Source: Catellatospora sp. IY07-71
GTDB lineage: Bacteria; Actinomycetota; Actinomycetes; Mycobacteriales; Micromonosporaceae
Direction of reading: 5' to 3'
Length of the DNA: 64,000 nucleotides
Assembly (NCBI RefSeq): GCF_018326265.1
Contig: NZ_AP023360.1
Span: 7,871,001 to 7,935,000 of the forward strand
The position numbers and the translations under genes were made by a program. The notes below the pieces were generated by a model. The model saw only the letters and a program-made list of their open reading frames with translations. It was not told the DNA's origin and searched no databases. This document shows, piece after piece, positions 45,274-53,683 of this stretch. Position 1 is the first letter of the stretch. Each line of letters begins with the position of its first letter.

Positions 45274-46101
45274 TCAGGCCGCCGGGGTCTCCGGAGCGTC
45301 GGCGGGGACCGGGGTCAGCGGCTCGACCTCGTCGATCAGGTCCGCGACGGAGCTGATCACGCGGGACGGGCGGTACGGGTAGCGCTCCACGTCGGCCTTC
45401 GTCGCGATGCCGGTGAGCACCAGGATGGTGTGCAGCCCGGCCTCCAGGCCGCAGAGCACGTCGGTGTCCATCCGGTCGCCGATCATGGCGGCGTTCTCGG
45501 AGTGCGCGCCGATCTTGTTCAGCGCCGAGCGCATCATCATCGGGTTCGGCTTGCCCACGAAGTACGGCTCGATGCCGGTCGCCTTCGTGATCAGCGCCGC
45601 GACGGAGCCGGCGGCGGGCAGCGCGCCCTCGTTGGACGGGCCGGTCGCGTCCGGGTTGGTGCAGATGAACCGGGCGCCCTTGTTGATCAGGCGGATCGCG
45701 GTGGTGATCGCCTCGAAGCTGTAGTTGCGGGTCTCGCCCAGCACCACGTAGTCCGGGTCGAAGTCGGTCATGATGTAGCCCGCCGCGTGCAGGGCCGTGG
45801 TCAGGCCCGCCTCGCCGATGACGTACGCCGTCCCGTTCGGACGCTGGTCGGCCAGGAACTGCGCGGTGGCCAGCGCCGACGTCCAGATCGCCGACTCGGG
45901 CAGGTCGAAGCCCAGCCGGGTCAGGCGCGCGTGCAGGTCCCGCGGGGTGTAGATGGAGTTGTTGGTGAGCACCAGGAACGGCACGCCCGAGGCGCGCAGC
46001 CGCCCGATGAACTCCGGCGCGCCCGGCACCGGCTCACCCTCGTGGACCAGGACGCCGTCCATGTCGGTCAGCCAGGCGGCGATCGGCTTGCGCTCGGTCA
46101 T
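45274..46101 (-). CDS. HAD-IIA family phosphatase (NagD-like)
   Basis: Haloacid-dehalogenase phosphatase of 275 residues with a type IIA cap. Motif I is WLTDMDGVLVHEGEPVPGA near residue 10 (nucleophile Asp 14), motif II LVLTNNS, motif III lysine in FVGKPNPMMMRSAL near 185, motif IV IGDRMDTDVLCG near 208. Family members hydrolyse small phosphates such as nucleotides, glycerol-phosphate or phosphoglycolate. It follows hemH by 15 bases, so it is probably in the same transcript. ATG with AGGGA five bases upstream. Confidence 0.92.
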   Translation of the reverse strand: MTERKPIAAWLTDMDGVLVHEGEPVPGAPEFIGRLRASGVPFLVLTNNSIYTPRDLHARLTRLGFDLPESAIWTSALATAQFLADQRPNGTAYVIGEAGLTTALHAAGYIMTDFDPDYVVLGETRNYSFEAITTAIRLINKGARFICTNPDATGPSNEGALPAAGSVAALITKATGIEPYFVGKPNPMMMRSALNKIGAHSENAAMIGDRMDTDVLCGLEAGLHTILVLTGIATKADVERYPYRPSRVISSVADLIDEVEPLTPVPADAPETPAA

Positions 46102-46116
46102 CGGTTCCCTCTCTCG

Positions 46117-47145
46117 TCACCTGCCGCGCACCGGCGGCGGGCAGCAGTTGCTCGCGCACACATCCCAGTGGTCGAGCCTACCGAGCGCGGTCCTGGGCCG
46201 CGTGCCCGGCTGCGCCATCCGCTCCAGCACGAGATCGCGCACCATCGCCACGAAGCGCGGGTCGGCGCCGGGCGTGCCCGCCCGTGCGAACCCGAGCCCG
46301 AGCCGCCGCGCCGTGGCCGCGGCCTCCTCGTCCAGGTCCCACAGCACCTCCAGGTGGTCGGAGACGAAGCCGATCGGGCTCACCACCACCTGGGTGACGC
46401 CCTCCTTGGCCAGCACCTCCAGGTGGTCGTTGACGTCGGGCTCCAGCCACGGGATGTGTGGCGCGCCGGACCGGCTCTGCCAGACCAGATCCCAGGCCAG
46501 GCCGGGCGCGGCCCGCTCGGCGACCAGCCGGGCCGTCTCACGCAGCTGCGCCTCGTAGCGCCCGCCCTCCGGTCCGCTGGACTCCGCCATGGACACCGGG
46601 ATCGAGTGCGCGGTGAACACCACCCGGGTGGTCGCGTGCTGCGTCACGTCCAGCGTCGACAGCGCCGCGGCGAGCCCGTCGGCGAACGGCTCGACGTAGC
46701 CGGGGTGGTCGTGGAAGTGCCGCAGCTTGTCCACCAGCGGCGCGCGCGGGCCCACCGCGGCCCGCGCGGCGGCGATGTCCTGCAGGTACTGCCGGCACGA
46801 GGAGTACGAGCCGAAGGCGCTGGTCGCCAGGGCCACCGCGCGGCGGATGCCGTGGTCGCGCATCTGCGCCAGGGTGTCGGCGAGCATCGGCCGCCAGTTG
46901 CGGTTGCCCCAGTAAACCGGCAGGTCCACCGCGTTGGCGGCGAAGTCGGCGCGGATCGCGGCGACCAGCTCGCGGCACTGCTCGTTGATCGGCGACACCC
47001 CGCCGAAGCGCTGATAGTGCTCGGCGACCTCGGCCAGCCGCTCCGGCGGCACCCCGCGGCCCCGCGTGACGTTGTGCAGGAAGGGCAGCACCTCGTCGGG
47101 GTGCTCCGGCCCGCCGAACGACAGCAGCAGGAAGGCGTCGTACAT
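46117..47145 (-). CDS. hemH: Ferrochelatase (coproporphyrin type)
   Basis: Inserts ferrous iron into the porphyrin, in actinobacteria usually coproporphyrin III, in the last part of haem synthesis. The 342 residues show LSFGGPEHPDEVLPF, GVSPINEQC, the metal-site His in FTAHSIPVSM near 180, and SPIGFVSDHLEVLWDLDEE with the catalytic Glu. The C-terminal CASNCCPPP and an internal Cys fit the [2Fe-2S] ligands of actinobacterial enzymes. ATG 47145 sits seven bases after TAGCCT, giving it its own leaderless promoter behind the fabI terminator. Order fabG-fabI-hemH matches mycobacteria. Confidence 0.94.
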   Translation of the reverse strand: MYDAFLLLSFGGPEHPDEVLPFLHNVTRGRGVPPERLAEVAEHYQRFGGVSPINEQCRELVAAIRADFAANAVDLPVYWGNRNWRPMLADTLAQMRDHGIRRAVALATSAFGSYSSCRQYLQDIAAARAAVGPRAPLVDKLRHFHDHPGYVEPFADGLAAALSTLDVTQHATTRVVFTAHSIPVSMAESSGPEGGRYEAQLRETARLVAERAAPGLAWDLVWQSRSGAPHIPWLEPDVNDHLEVLAKEGVTQVVVSPIGFVSDHLEVLWDLDEEAAATARRLGLGFARAGTPGADPRFVAMVRDLVLERMAQPGTRPRTALGRLDHWDVCASNCCPPPVRGR

Positions 47146-47152
47146 GGGTAAA

Positions 47153-47158
47153 AGGCTA
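47153..47158 (-). promoter_or_regulatory. -10 box TAGCCT of leaderless hemH
   Basis: Minus-strand TAGCCT, seven bases, then ATG; no Shine-Dalgarno. Confidence 0.5.
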
Positions 47159-47226
47159 GAACCCCGCGCGAGCGCCGCACACATCACCCACCCGGCGTTC
47201 CGGACACGTCACACCTTCACCTGAGT

Positions 47227-47268
47227 CAGGCTCCCGCCACGCTGCCGGAACAGCGTACCGGGAGCCTG
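47227..47268 (-). terminator. fabG-fabI operon terminator
   Basis: CAGGCTCCCG (47227-47236) pairs with CGGGAGCCTG (47259-47268); inside, GCTG and CAGC extend the structure. It lies 11 bases after the fabI stop and separates it from hemH. Confidence 0.7.
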
Positions 47269-47279
47269 CTCAAGGAAGG

Positions 47280-48041
47280 TCAGCCGTTGACGGCGTGGTA
47301 GCCGCCGTCGACGTGCACGATCTCGCCGCTGGTGGCCGGGAACCAGTCCGACAGCAGCGCGACCACGGCCTTGGCGGTCGGCTCGGTGTCGGTCAGGTCC
47401 CAGCCGAGCGGGGCGCGGTCGTTCCAGGACTCCTCGAACTTCGCGAAGCCCGGGATCGACTTGGCCGCCATGGTGCGCAGCGGTCCGGCCGAGACCAGGT
47501 TGCTGCGGATGCCCTGCTTGCCGAGGTAGCTGGCGAGGTAGCGGGAGGCGGACTCCAGCCCGGCCTTGGCCACGCCCATCCAGTCGTACACCGGCCAGGC
47601 GATGGTGGCGTCGAAGGTCAGGCCCACGATGGAGCTGCCCGGCCGCAGCAGCGGCAGGGTGGCCATGGCCAGCGCCTTGTACGAGTACGTCGACACGTGC
47701 ACCGCCGTGGACACGTCCTCCCAGGAGGTCTCCAGGAAGTTGCCGCCCAGCGCGGTCCCCGGCGCGAAGCCGATGGAGTGCACCACGCCGTCGAGGCCGT
47801 CCACGTGCCCGCCGACGCGCTCGGCCAGCGAGGCGAGGTGCTCGGGGTTGGTCACGTCCAGCTCGATCACGGGCGCGGTGACGGGCAGCCGCTTGGCGAT
47901 CCGCTCGACCAGCGACAGCCGGCCGAACCCGGTCAGCACCACGGTCGCGCCCTGCTCCTGCGCGATCTTCGCGACGTTGAACGCGATCGACTGCTCCGTG
48001 ATCACGCCAGTGACCAGGACCCGCTTACCTTCGAGCAGCAC
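47280..48041 (-). CDS. fabI: Enoyl-ACP reductase (InhA/FabI)
   Basis: NADH-dependent reductase of the last step of the type II fatty acid elongation cycle, 253 residues, short-chain dehydrogenase fold. Cofactor motif is LVTGVITEQSIAFNVA at 8-23, the SIGFAPGTALGG segment near 92, and the catalytic Tyr-x6-Lys in YDWMGVAKAGL near 155. GTG start with GGAG five bases upstream. It follows fabG in the mabA-inhA order; a 61-bp palindromic element lies in the gap just before its Shine-Dalgarno. Confidence 0.95.
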   Translation of the reverse strand: MLLEGKRVLVTGVITEQSIAFNVAKIAQEQGATVVLTGFGRLSLVERIAKRLPVTAPVIELDVTNPEHLASLAERVGGHVDGLDGVVHSIGFAPGTALGGNFLETSWEDVSTAVHVSTYSYKALAMATLPLLRPGSSIVGLTFDATIAWPVYDWMGVAKAGLESASRYLASYLGKQGIRSNLVSAGPLRTMAAKSIPGFAKFEESWNDRAPLGWDLTDTEPTAKAVVALLSDWFPATSGEIVHVDGGYHAVNG

Positions 48042-48058
48042 GTCTACTCCTCAATCTC

Positions 48059-48119
48059 GTTGATCACGGTGCCGGGGTGGCGACACGCCGCCCAGCACGT
48101 CCATAAGTTCATGATCACC
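48059..48119. repeat. Palindromic element family C, copy 1 (inside fabG-fabI operon)
   Basis: This 61-bp element, read on the minus strand, is about 89% identical (54 of 61) to copy 2 at 62500-62560, sharing TGATCATGAACTTATGGACG and GGCACCGTGATCAAC. The ends are inverted repeats (GTTGATCA type). It lies between the fabG stop and the fabI Shine-Dalgarno. Confidence 0.9.
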
Positions 48120-48132
48120 CCCGGAAGGGGGG

Positions 48133-48885
<753 letters not shown>

Positions 48886-49054
48886 CTAGGACGTGCGCGT
48901 GAACACGGCGGGTAGGGGGCCGTGACTAAATCCACCTACAATCTTTGGAGGATTCCGCTAACGGGTGACAGCCGGGTGGACACGGAAACCCTGCCGGGAA
49001 GGCTGATGCCGACCACGATCACCCATACGGTACGATCACGGCGTTTGCTTGCTG

Positions 49055-49106
49055 GACTCTCGGCCTAAGGAGGTGATCGCTATGCGAGATAGCGATCCTC
49101 CGAGTC
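49055..49106 (+). promoter_or_regulatory. Hairpin sequestering a perfect Shine-Dalgarno and start codon
   Basis: AAGGAGGTGATC (49067-49078) is the full complement of the 16S rRNA 3' end. GGAGG (49069-49073) and ATCGCTAT (49076-49083) pair with ATAGCGAT (49089-49096) and CCTCC (49097-49101), leaving a 2-base bulge and a GCGAG loop; GACTC (49055-49059) and GAGTC (49102-49106) extend the stem. The ribosome site and the ATG at 49082 are both inside the stem. Confidence 0.75.
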
Positions 49107-49135
49107 ATGGCCGGGTCCTGCGAGCCGCGCGCTGA
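49082..49135 (+). CDS. Leader-type small ORF, 17 codons
   Basis: ATG four bases after the twelve-base perfect Shine-Dalgarno; encodes MRDSDPPSHGRVLRAAR and ends in TGA. No run of one codon marks it as an amino-acid-sensing leader. Its start region is in a hairpin. It is either a regulatory leader peptide for the membrane peptide at 49293 or an unrelated small protein. Confidence 0.4.
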   Translation: MRDSDPPSHGRVLRAAR

Positions 49136-49292
49136 CTCTCCGTAGCGCTGCCTCCTCTCGCATCCCCGCGCGTCCTGCCCTCCGAGCCGGCTCTCCGCCG
49201 CTTGGCCGGTAGGTCTGCGCCGTGACCTGGTCATGACTCGTCCCGAGTGCCCCTGTAGTTGCCCAGGAACAACACAGTCACCGGAGCCAGTC

Positions 49293-49376
49293 ATGAGCCG
49301 TTACCTCGCCCCGCTGGGCTTCACCCTCGCCGCGGCCTGGGTCGGAGCCGTCTTCCTGCTGGTCAGCGTCCGCTGA
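49293..49376 (+). CDS. 27-residue single-helix membrane peptide
   Basis: ATG with GGAG six bases upstream; encodes a short basic-ended peptide starting MSRYLAPLGF and ending LLVSVR, with one continuous hydrophobic helix (LAPLGFTLAAAWVGAVFLL). An in-frame ATG at 49233 would add 20 residues rich in Cys and Pro, but has no ribosome site. Small one-helix peptides of this kind include type I toxins and membrane-complex regulators; neither is shown here. Confidence 0.45.
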   Translation: MSRYLAPLGFTLAAAWVGAVFLLVSVR

Positions 49377-49425
49377 GCGCGTCCGGCAGCGCGCGCCCGC
49401 GACGGCGCCGGCGCGCCGTACCACC

Positions 49426-49494
49426 GATCACCGGACCTGCCTGGCAGGCGTGCGTGTCCCGGATACGCCCGTCTGCCAGGCAGGTCGGCTGATC
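49426..49494. repeat. Palindromic element family D, copy 2, overlapping VWA stop codon
   Basis: GACCTGCCTGGCAG (49434-49447) and its exact inverse (49473-49486), bounded by GATCA and TGATC. The centre GTGTCCCGGATACGCCCG matches copy 1 (25631-25704) in inverse orientation. Its right end supplies two bases of the VWA gene's stop codon at 49493-49495. Confidence 0.85.
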
Positions 49495-50452
49495 AGGGCA
49501 GCCGCGACGCCCAGAGCAGGCTGAGCGACCCGGCCGCCAGGCCGAACAGCAGCGCCACCCCGGCGAACCACTGGCCGATCTCCTTCGGCACCGTCCGGTG
49601 CCCGATGGACGAGCCCATGTCCTGGTAGACCTGGGCCAGCTCGGCCGCCGACGCCGCCTCGTAGAAGAAGCCGCCGGTCGTCTCCGCCAGCTGCGCCAGC
49701 GCCTCCCGGTCCACCGGCACCCGCTGCATCTGGCCCGCGATGTCGACCATGCCGGTGTCGGTGCCGAACGCGATGGTGGTCACCGGCACGTTCGCCTCGA
49801 CCGCCGCCGCGGCCGCCTCCTCGATCGAGCGGCCGTACGTGCGATACCCGTCGGACAGCAGCACGATCCGGGCCGGCGGCGGGCCCTCGGCACCGGCCCC
49901 CGGCACCGCCTTGATCGCGTCCAGCGAGGTCAGCACGGCCTCGCCGGTGGCCGTCGCCTCCGCCATCTGCAGGGCGTCGATCGCCTCGGTCACCGCCTCG
50001 CGGTCCTTGCCCGGCGACACCAGCACGTTGGCCGACTTGGCGAAGGAGACCAGACCCAGGTTGTACGACCCGGGCAGCTCGGTCACGAAATCCTTGGCCG
50101 CCGCCTGCGCGGCCTCCATCCGGGTCGGCTCGACGTCGCCCGCCTGCATGGACAGCGACACGTCGATGGCCAGGATGATGGTCGCCCGCTCCAGCGGCTC
50201 CTCCACCTCCAGCGACGGCCGGGCCAGCGCCGCCACCAGCGCGAACAGCGCGGCGAGGAACGTCGCGGCGGCCACATGGCGGCGCCAGCCCAGCCCGCGC
50301 GGCACCAGTGAGCGCAGCAGCTCCAGGTTGCTGAACGGCAGCGCGGTGTCCCGGCGGAACCGGCGCAGCAGGTGCCGGCAGGCGTACGCGGCGGCCAGCG
50401 CCAGCACCGGCAGCAGCGCCAGCAGCCACCACGGCTCCAGGAAACGGATCAT
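49493..50452 (-). CDS. VWA domain membrane protein (BatA-like)
   Basis: Membrane protein of 319 residues: N-terminal helices (WWLLALLPVLALAAAYA; HVAAATFLAALFALVAALA), a von Willebrand factor A domain (about 85-285) with MIDAS motif DVSLSMQAGD near 95 and the TIAFGTDTG / SDGYRTYG segments, and a C-terminal helix (VALLFGLAAGSLSLLWA). With MoxR and DUF58 partners such proteins act in envelope metal-dependent assembly or stress. ATG overlaps the DUF58 stop by four bases. Confidence 0.92.
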   Translation of the reverse strand: MIRFLEPWWLLALLPVLALAAAYACRHLLRRFRRDTALPFSNLELLRSLVPRGLGWRRHVAAATFLAALFALVAALARPSLEVEEPLERATIILAIDVSLSMQAGDVEPTRMEAAQAAAKDFVTELPGSYNLGLVSFAKSANVLVSPGKDREAVTEAIDALQMAEATATGEAVLTSLDAIKAVPGAGAEGPPPARIVLLSDGYRTYGRSIEEAAAAAVEANVPVTTIAFGTDTGMVDIAGQMQRVPVDREALAQLAETTGGFFYEAASAAELAQVYQDMGSSIGHRTVPKEIGQWFAGVALLFGLAAGSLSLLWASRLP

Positions 50453-51543
50453 CGGCTCCCCCCGCGGGTCCGGCGGTGCCGCTGGGCGGCGACGAATCGC
50501 ACCAGGTCCAGCAGCCAGTCCGAGTCGGTGCGCAGCCGCACCTGCCGCGCCCCGGCCGTGCGTACGGCGTCGGCGACCAGCTCCCGCTGCCGGGCGGCGG
50601 CGTCGGCGTAGCGGCGGCGCAGCCTGCGGTCACCGGTCTGCACCTCGTGCAGGATGCCCGTCTCCGGGTCGAGCAGCTCCAGCACGCCGGCGTCGGGCAG
50701 CGCCAGCTCGCACGGATCGAGCACCTCGATCGCCAGCACCTCGTGCCGGGTGGCCAGCTTGCGCAGCGGCCACGCCCACCGCTCCGGCGGATCGAGAAAG
50801 TCCGAGATGATCACTGCAAGCCCCCGCCGCCGCGGCGGACTGTTCAACGCCCCGATCAGCGCCCCCAGACTGTCCGCCCCCCGGCTCGCCTCCCGTGCTC
50901 CACCCGCCGCGCCGTGCTTTCCGGCTCGCAGTTTCGGGGAAAGTGCACGAATCAGGGGCTTCTTTGCCACAGTTTCCCCGAAACCGCGAGCCGACGGGCC
51001 CGGCTGGCGGCGGGCGGGGTCCTCGTCGATGAGGCGGGCGATGGTGCGGAGGAGGCCCTGCGCCTCGCGGCGGCCGGGGAGGGCGGGGCGGCGGACCAGG
51101 TCGCCGCCGCCGCGGCTCACGACGGCTCCGACGCGGTTGCCCCCGCGTACCGTGAGGTGGGTCATCGCCGCCGTCGCGGCCAGCACCAGATCGCGTTTGA
51201 GCAGGCGGGCGGTGCCGAAGTCGAGGCTGGGCGACAGGTCGACGGCCAGCCAGGTCTCCAGCTCCCGGTCGGCGACGGTCAGCCGCACGTGCGGCACCGT
51301 TGTGCGGGCGGTGACCGGCCAGTCCATCCGGCGCACGTCGTCGCCCGCCCGGTACTCCCGCGACTCGCCCGCCTCGCTGCCCGCACCGGGCAGCAGGCCC
51401 AGGTAGTCGCCCTGGAGCAGGCCGTCCAGACGGCGGTTGACCAGCAGTTGCAGCCGGCGTAGCGCCGCCTCGCCGCCGCCGCGCGCCGCGTCCACGGCCG
51501 CCTGGCCGGTGCCGGATACGGCCCGCCCGGCAGCCCCGCTCAT
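50449..51543 (-). CDS. DUF58 family protein with in-frame palindrome insertion
   Basis: Protein of 364 residues with the DUF58 core: GDYLGLLPGAGSEAGESREY and YRAGDDVRRMDWPVTART near 60, ELETWLAVDLSPSLDFG near 95, and a C-terminal VWA-like part (GLAVIISDFLDPPERW). Between the halves, residues about 184-208 (GFGETVAKKPLIRALSPKLR) are encoded by a copy of palindrome family A. DUF58 proteins normally carry only a short linker there. ATG 51543; the upstream in-frame extension is Arg/Pro junk. Coupled to VWA downstream and 43 bases after moxR. Confidence 0.9.
   Translation of the reverse strand: MSGAAGRAVSGTGQAAVDAARGGGEAALRRLQLLVNRRLDGLLQGDYLGLLPGAGSEAGESREYRAGDDVRRMDWPVTARTTVPHVRLTVADRELETWLAVDLSPSLDFGTARLLKRDLVLAATAAMTHLTVRGGNRVGAVVSRGGGDLVRRPALPGRREAQGLLRTIARLIDEDPARRQPGPSARGFGETVAKKPLIRALSPKLRAGKHGAAGGAREASRGADSLGALIGALNSPPRRRGLAVIISDFLDPPERWAWPLRKLATRHEVLAIEVLDPCELALPDAGVLELLDPETGILHEVQTGDRRLRRRYADAAARQRELVADAVRTAGARQVRLRTDSDWLLDLVRFVAAQRHRRTRGGSR
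50922..50993. repeat. Palindrome family A inside the DUF58 coding region
   Basis: Arms CGGCTCGCAGTTTCGGGGAA (from 50922) and CACAGTTTCCCCGAAACCGC (from 50968) pair over about 24 bases with few mismatches; interior CACGAATC as in the copy at 39158-39220. Copy remains in frame with the gene (72 bp span). Confidence 0.88.
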
Positions 51544-51586
51544 CGGACCGCCCCCGGCGCCGGCACGCCGCCGACGGTGCCCGCCG

Positions 51587-52627
<1,041 letters not shown>

Positions 52628-52804
52628 CGCGGCTCCTCGCGTACGACGGTCCTGACCTGCCCCAGCCTCGCACGATCAGCCGACCTATGCGGCATAGTGC
52701 ACTGATTCGCCCCAACCCAGTCCAAGCCGGGCGTGGACGAGGCCGCGTTCGATTTCATCCGATCGGATGCCGGACCGCTCTTCCCTCCGCGCCCGGCGCG
52801 TGGT

Positions 52805-52810
52805 TAGTAT
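52805..52810 (+). promoter_or_regulatory. -10 box TAGTAT of candidate sRNA
   Basis: TAGTAT fits TANNNT well; TTCCCT 18 bases upstream is a poor -35. Transcription would start near 52817, just before the first hairpin. Confidence 0.45.
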
Positions 52811-52812
52811 TC

Positions 52813-52904
52813 GTGCGTTGCCGGGCGGCTTCCCCCGTGGCCGCCCGGCACGCCAAACCACACAGCACCTCACCACCGCGGCCGAGCAGCAGCTCGGCTT
52901 TTTT
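52813..52904 (+). ncRNA. Candidate small RNA with C-rich loop and strong terminator
   Basis: Downstream of TAGTAT lies a hairpin with 11-bp perfect arms (52819-52829 and 52840-52850) and a loop carrying CCCCC, a 30-base single-stranded A/C-rich linker, and an intrinsic terminator GCCGAGC-AGCA-GCTCGGC (52881-52898) followed by six T. No open frame is convincing. The layout recalls actinobacterial sRNAs with C-rich loops (6C type), but only one loop is C-rich, so it is not assigned to that family. Confidence 0.55.
52881..52904 (+). terminator. Intrinsic terminator with T tract
   Basis: GCCGAGC (52881-52887) pairs with GCTCGGC (52892-52898), loop AGCA, followed directly by TTTTTT (52899-52904). 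One of only two terminators with a real T tract in the window. Confidence 0.85.
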
Positions 52905-52924
52905 CATGCCGGATGCCGGCTCGG

Positions 52925-52930
52925 TAGGCT
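52925..52930 (+). promoter_or_regulatory. -10 box TAGGCT of leaderless gene at 52938
   Basis: TAGGCT is followed by seven bases and GTG; no Shine-Dalgarno. Confidence 0.5.
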
Positions 52931-52937
52931 CCTGCCC

Positions 52938-53138
52938 GTGACCGAGGCCGACGCTCCCCTGATCTGCTCGCGCAAGGGCTGCCGCGCCGCTGCCACCTGG
53001 GAGCTGCGCTGGAACAACCCGAAGCTGCACGAGCCCGCCCGGCGCAAGGTCTGGCTGGCCTGCGACGAGCACCGGCAGACGCTGGCCGACTTCCTGTCCG
53101 CCCGGGGCTTCCTGCGCGAGACGCTGCCGCTGACCTGA
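52938..53138 (+). CDS. Small zinc-finger-like protein
   Basis: Protein of 66 residues with C-x4-C (CSRKGC near residue 10) and C-x2-H (CDEH near 43), likely one zinc site, and an even basic/aromatic composition. It is a type of short conserved actinobacterial protein whose function I do not know. GTG start; longer in-frame starts upstream would run through the sRNA terminator and are rejected. Confidence 0.8.
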   Translation: MTEADAPLICSRKGCRAAATWELRWNNPKLHEPARRKVWLACDEHRQTLADFLSARGFLRETLPLT

Positions 53139-53143
53139 TCGTC

Positions 53144-53149
53144 TATGGT
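53144..53149 (+). promoter_or_regulatory. -10 box TATGGT of PH-domain operon
   Basis: TATGGT ends six bases before GTG 53156, without Shine-Dalgarno. Confidence 0.5.
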
Positions 53150-53155
53150 CGAAAC

Positions 53156-53683
53156 GTGACCGAGCCGCACCCCGTCCCGTACGCCGCACCGGCCCCCGGC
53201 CCGCTCGACCCGTGGCCGGGCGAGGTCACCTGGCGCCCCGTCTCGCCCCGCCTGGTCTGGCTGGAGCTGACCCGGGTCGTCATCAATACCGCCGTGCTGC
53301 TGGCCGCGTGCGCCGTCGTCGGCGTGCTCTGGAGCACCCGGTGGGCCGTGATCGGCGCCGTCGTCGTGGTCGTGCTCGACGTGACCCGCGCCGTGGTCGC
53401 CGTCCGCGCCGCCCGCTCCTACGGCTACGCCGAGCGCGAGCGCGACCTGCTGGTCCGGCACGGGCGCATGGTGCGCCACCTGTCGATCGTGCCGTACGCC
53501 CGGATGCAGTTCGTCGACGTGGTCGCGGGCCCGCTCGAACGCGCCTTCGGGCTGGCCACGGTGCAGCTGCACACGGCCGCCGCCGCCTCGGACGCCACCG
53601 TGCCCGGCCTGGAGCCCGCCGAGGCGGCCCGGCTGCGCGACCGGCTCGCCGCCCTCGGCGAGGACGCCGGTGAGGGGCTATGA
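53156..53683 (+). CDS. Bacterial PH-domain membrane protein (YdbS-like)
   Basis: Protein of 175 residues: two hydrophobic helices (VVINTAVLLAACAVVGVLW and WAVIGAVVVVVLDVTRAVVAV) followed by a bPH2 domain (DLLVRHGRMVRHLSIVPYARMQFVDV). Homologous pairs of PH-domain proteins (YdbS/YdbT in Bacillus) are linked to antimicrobial peptide export or resistance. The GTG start is leaderless; the stop overlaps the next ATG by four bases. Confidence 0.92.
   Translation: MTEPHPVPYAAPAPGPLDPWPGEVTWRPVSPRLVWLELTRVVINTAVLLAACAVVGVLWSTRWAVIGAVVVVVLDVTRAVVAVRAARSYGYAERERDLLVRHGRMVRHLSIVPYARMQFVDVVAGPLERAFGLATVQLHTAAAASDATVPGLEPAEAARLRDRLAALGEDAGEGL

Noticed and set aside
49019..49294. 91-codon minus-strand frame in the region with the locked Shine-Dalgarno
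   Set aside because: Arg/Ser/Gly-rich composition without ribosome site; the structured elements all favour the plus strand.
49233..49376. Longer 47-codon version of the small membrane peptide with a Cys/Pro-rich start
   Set aside because: No ribosome site before ATG 49233, whereas ATG 49293 has GGAG at good distance; kept only as an alternative.
52813..52904. Assignment of the candidate sRNA to the 6C RNA family
   Set aside because: 6C RNAs have two C-rich loops; here only the first loop is C-rich and the second is AGCA.
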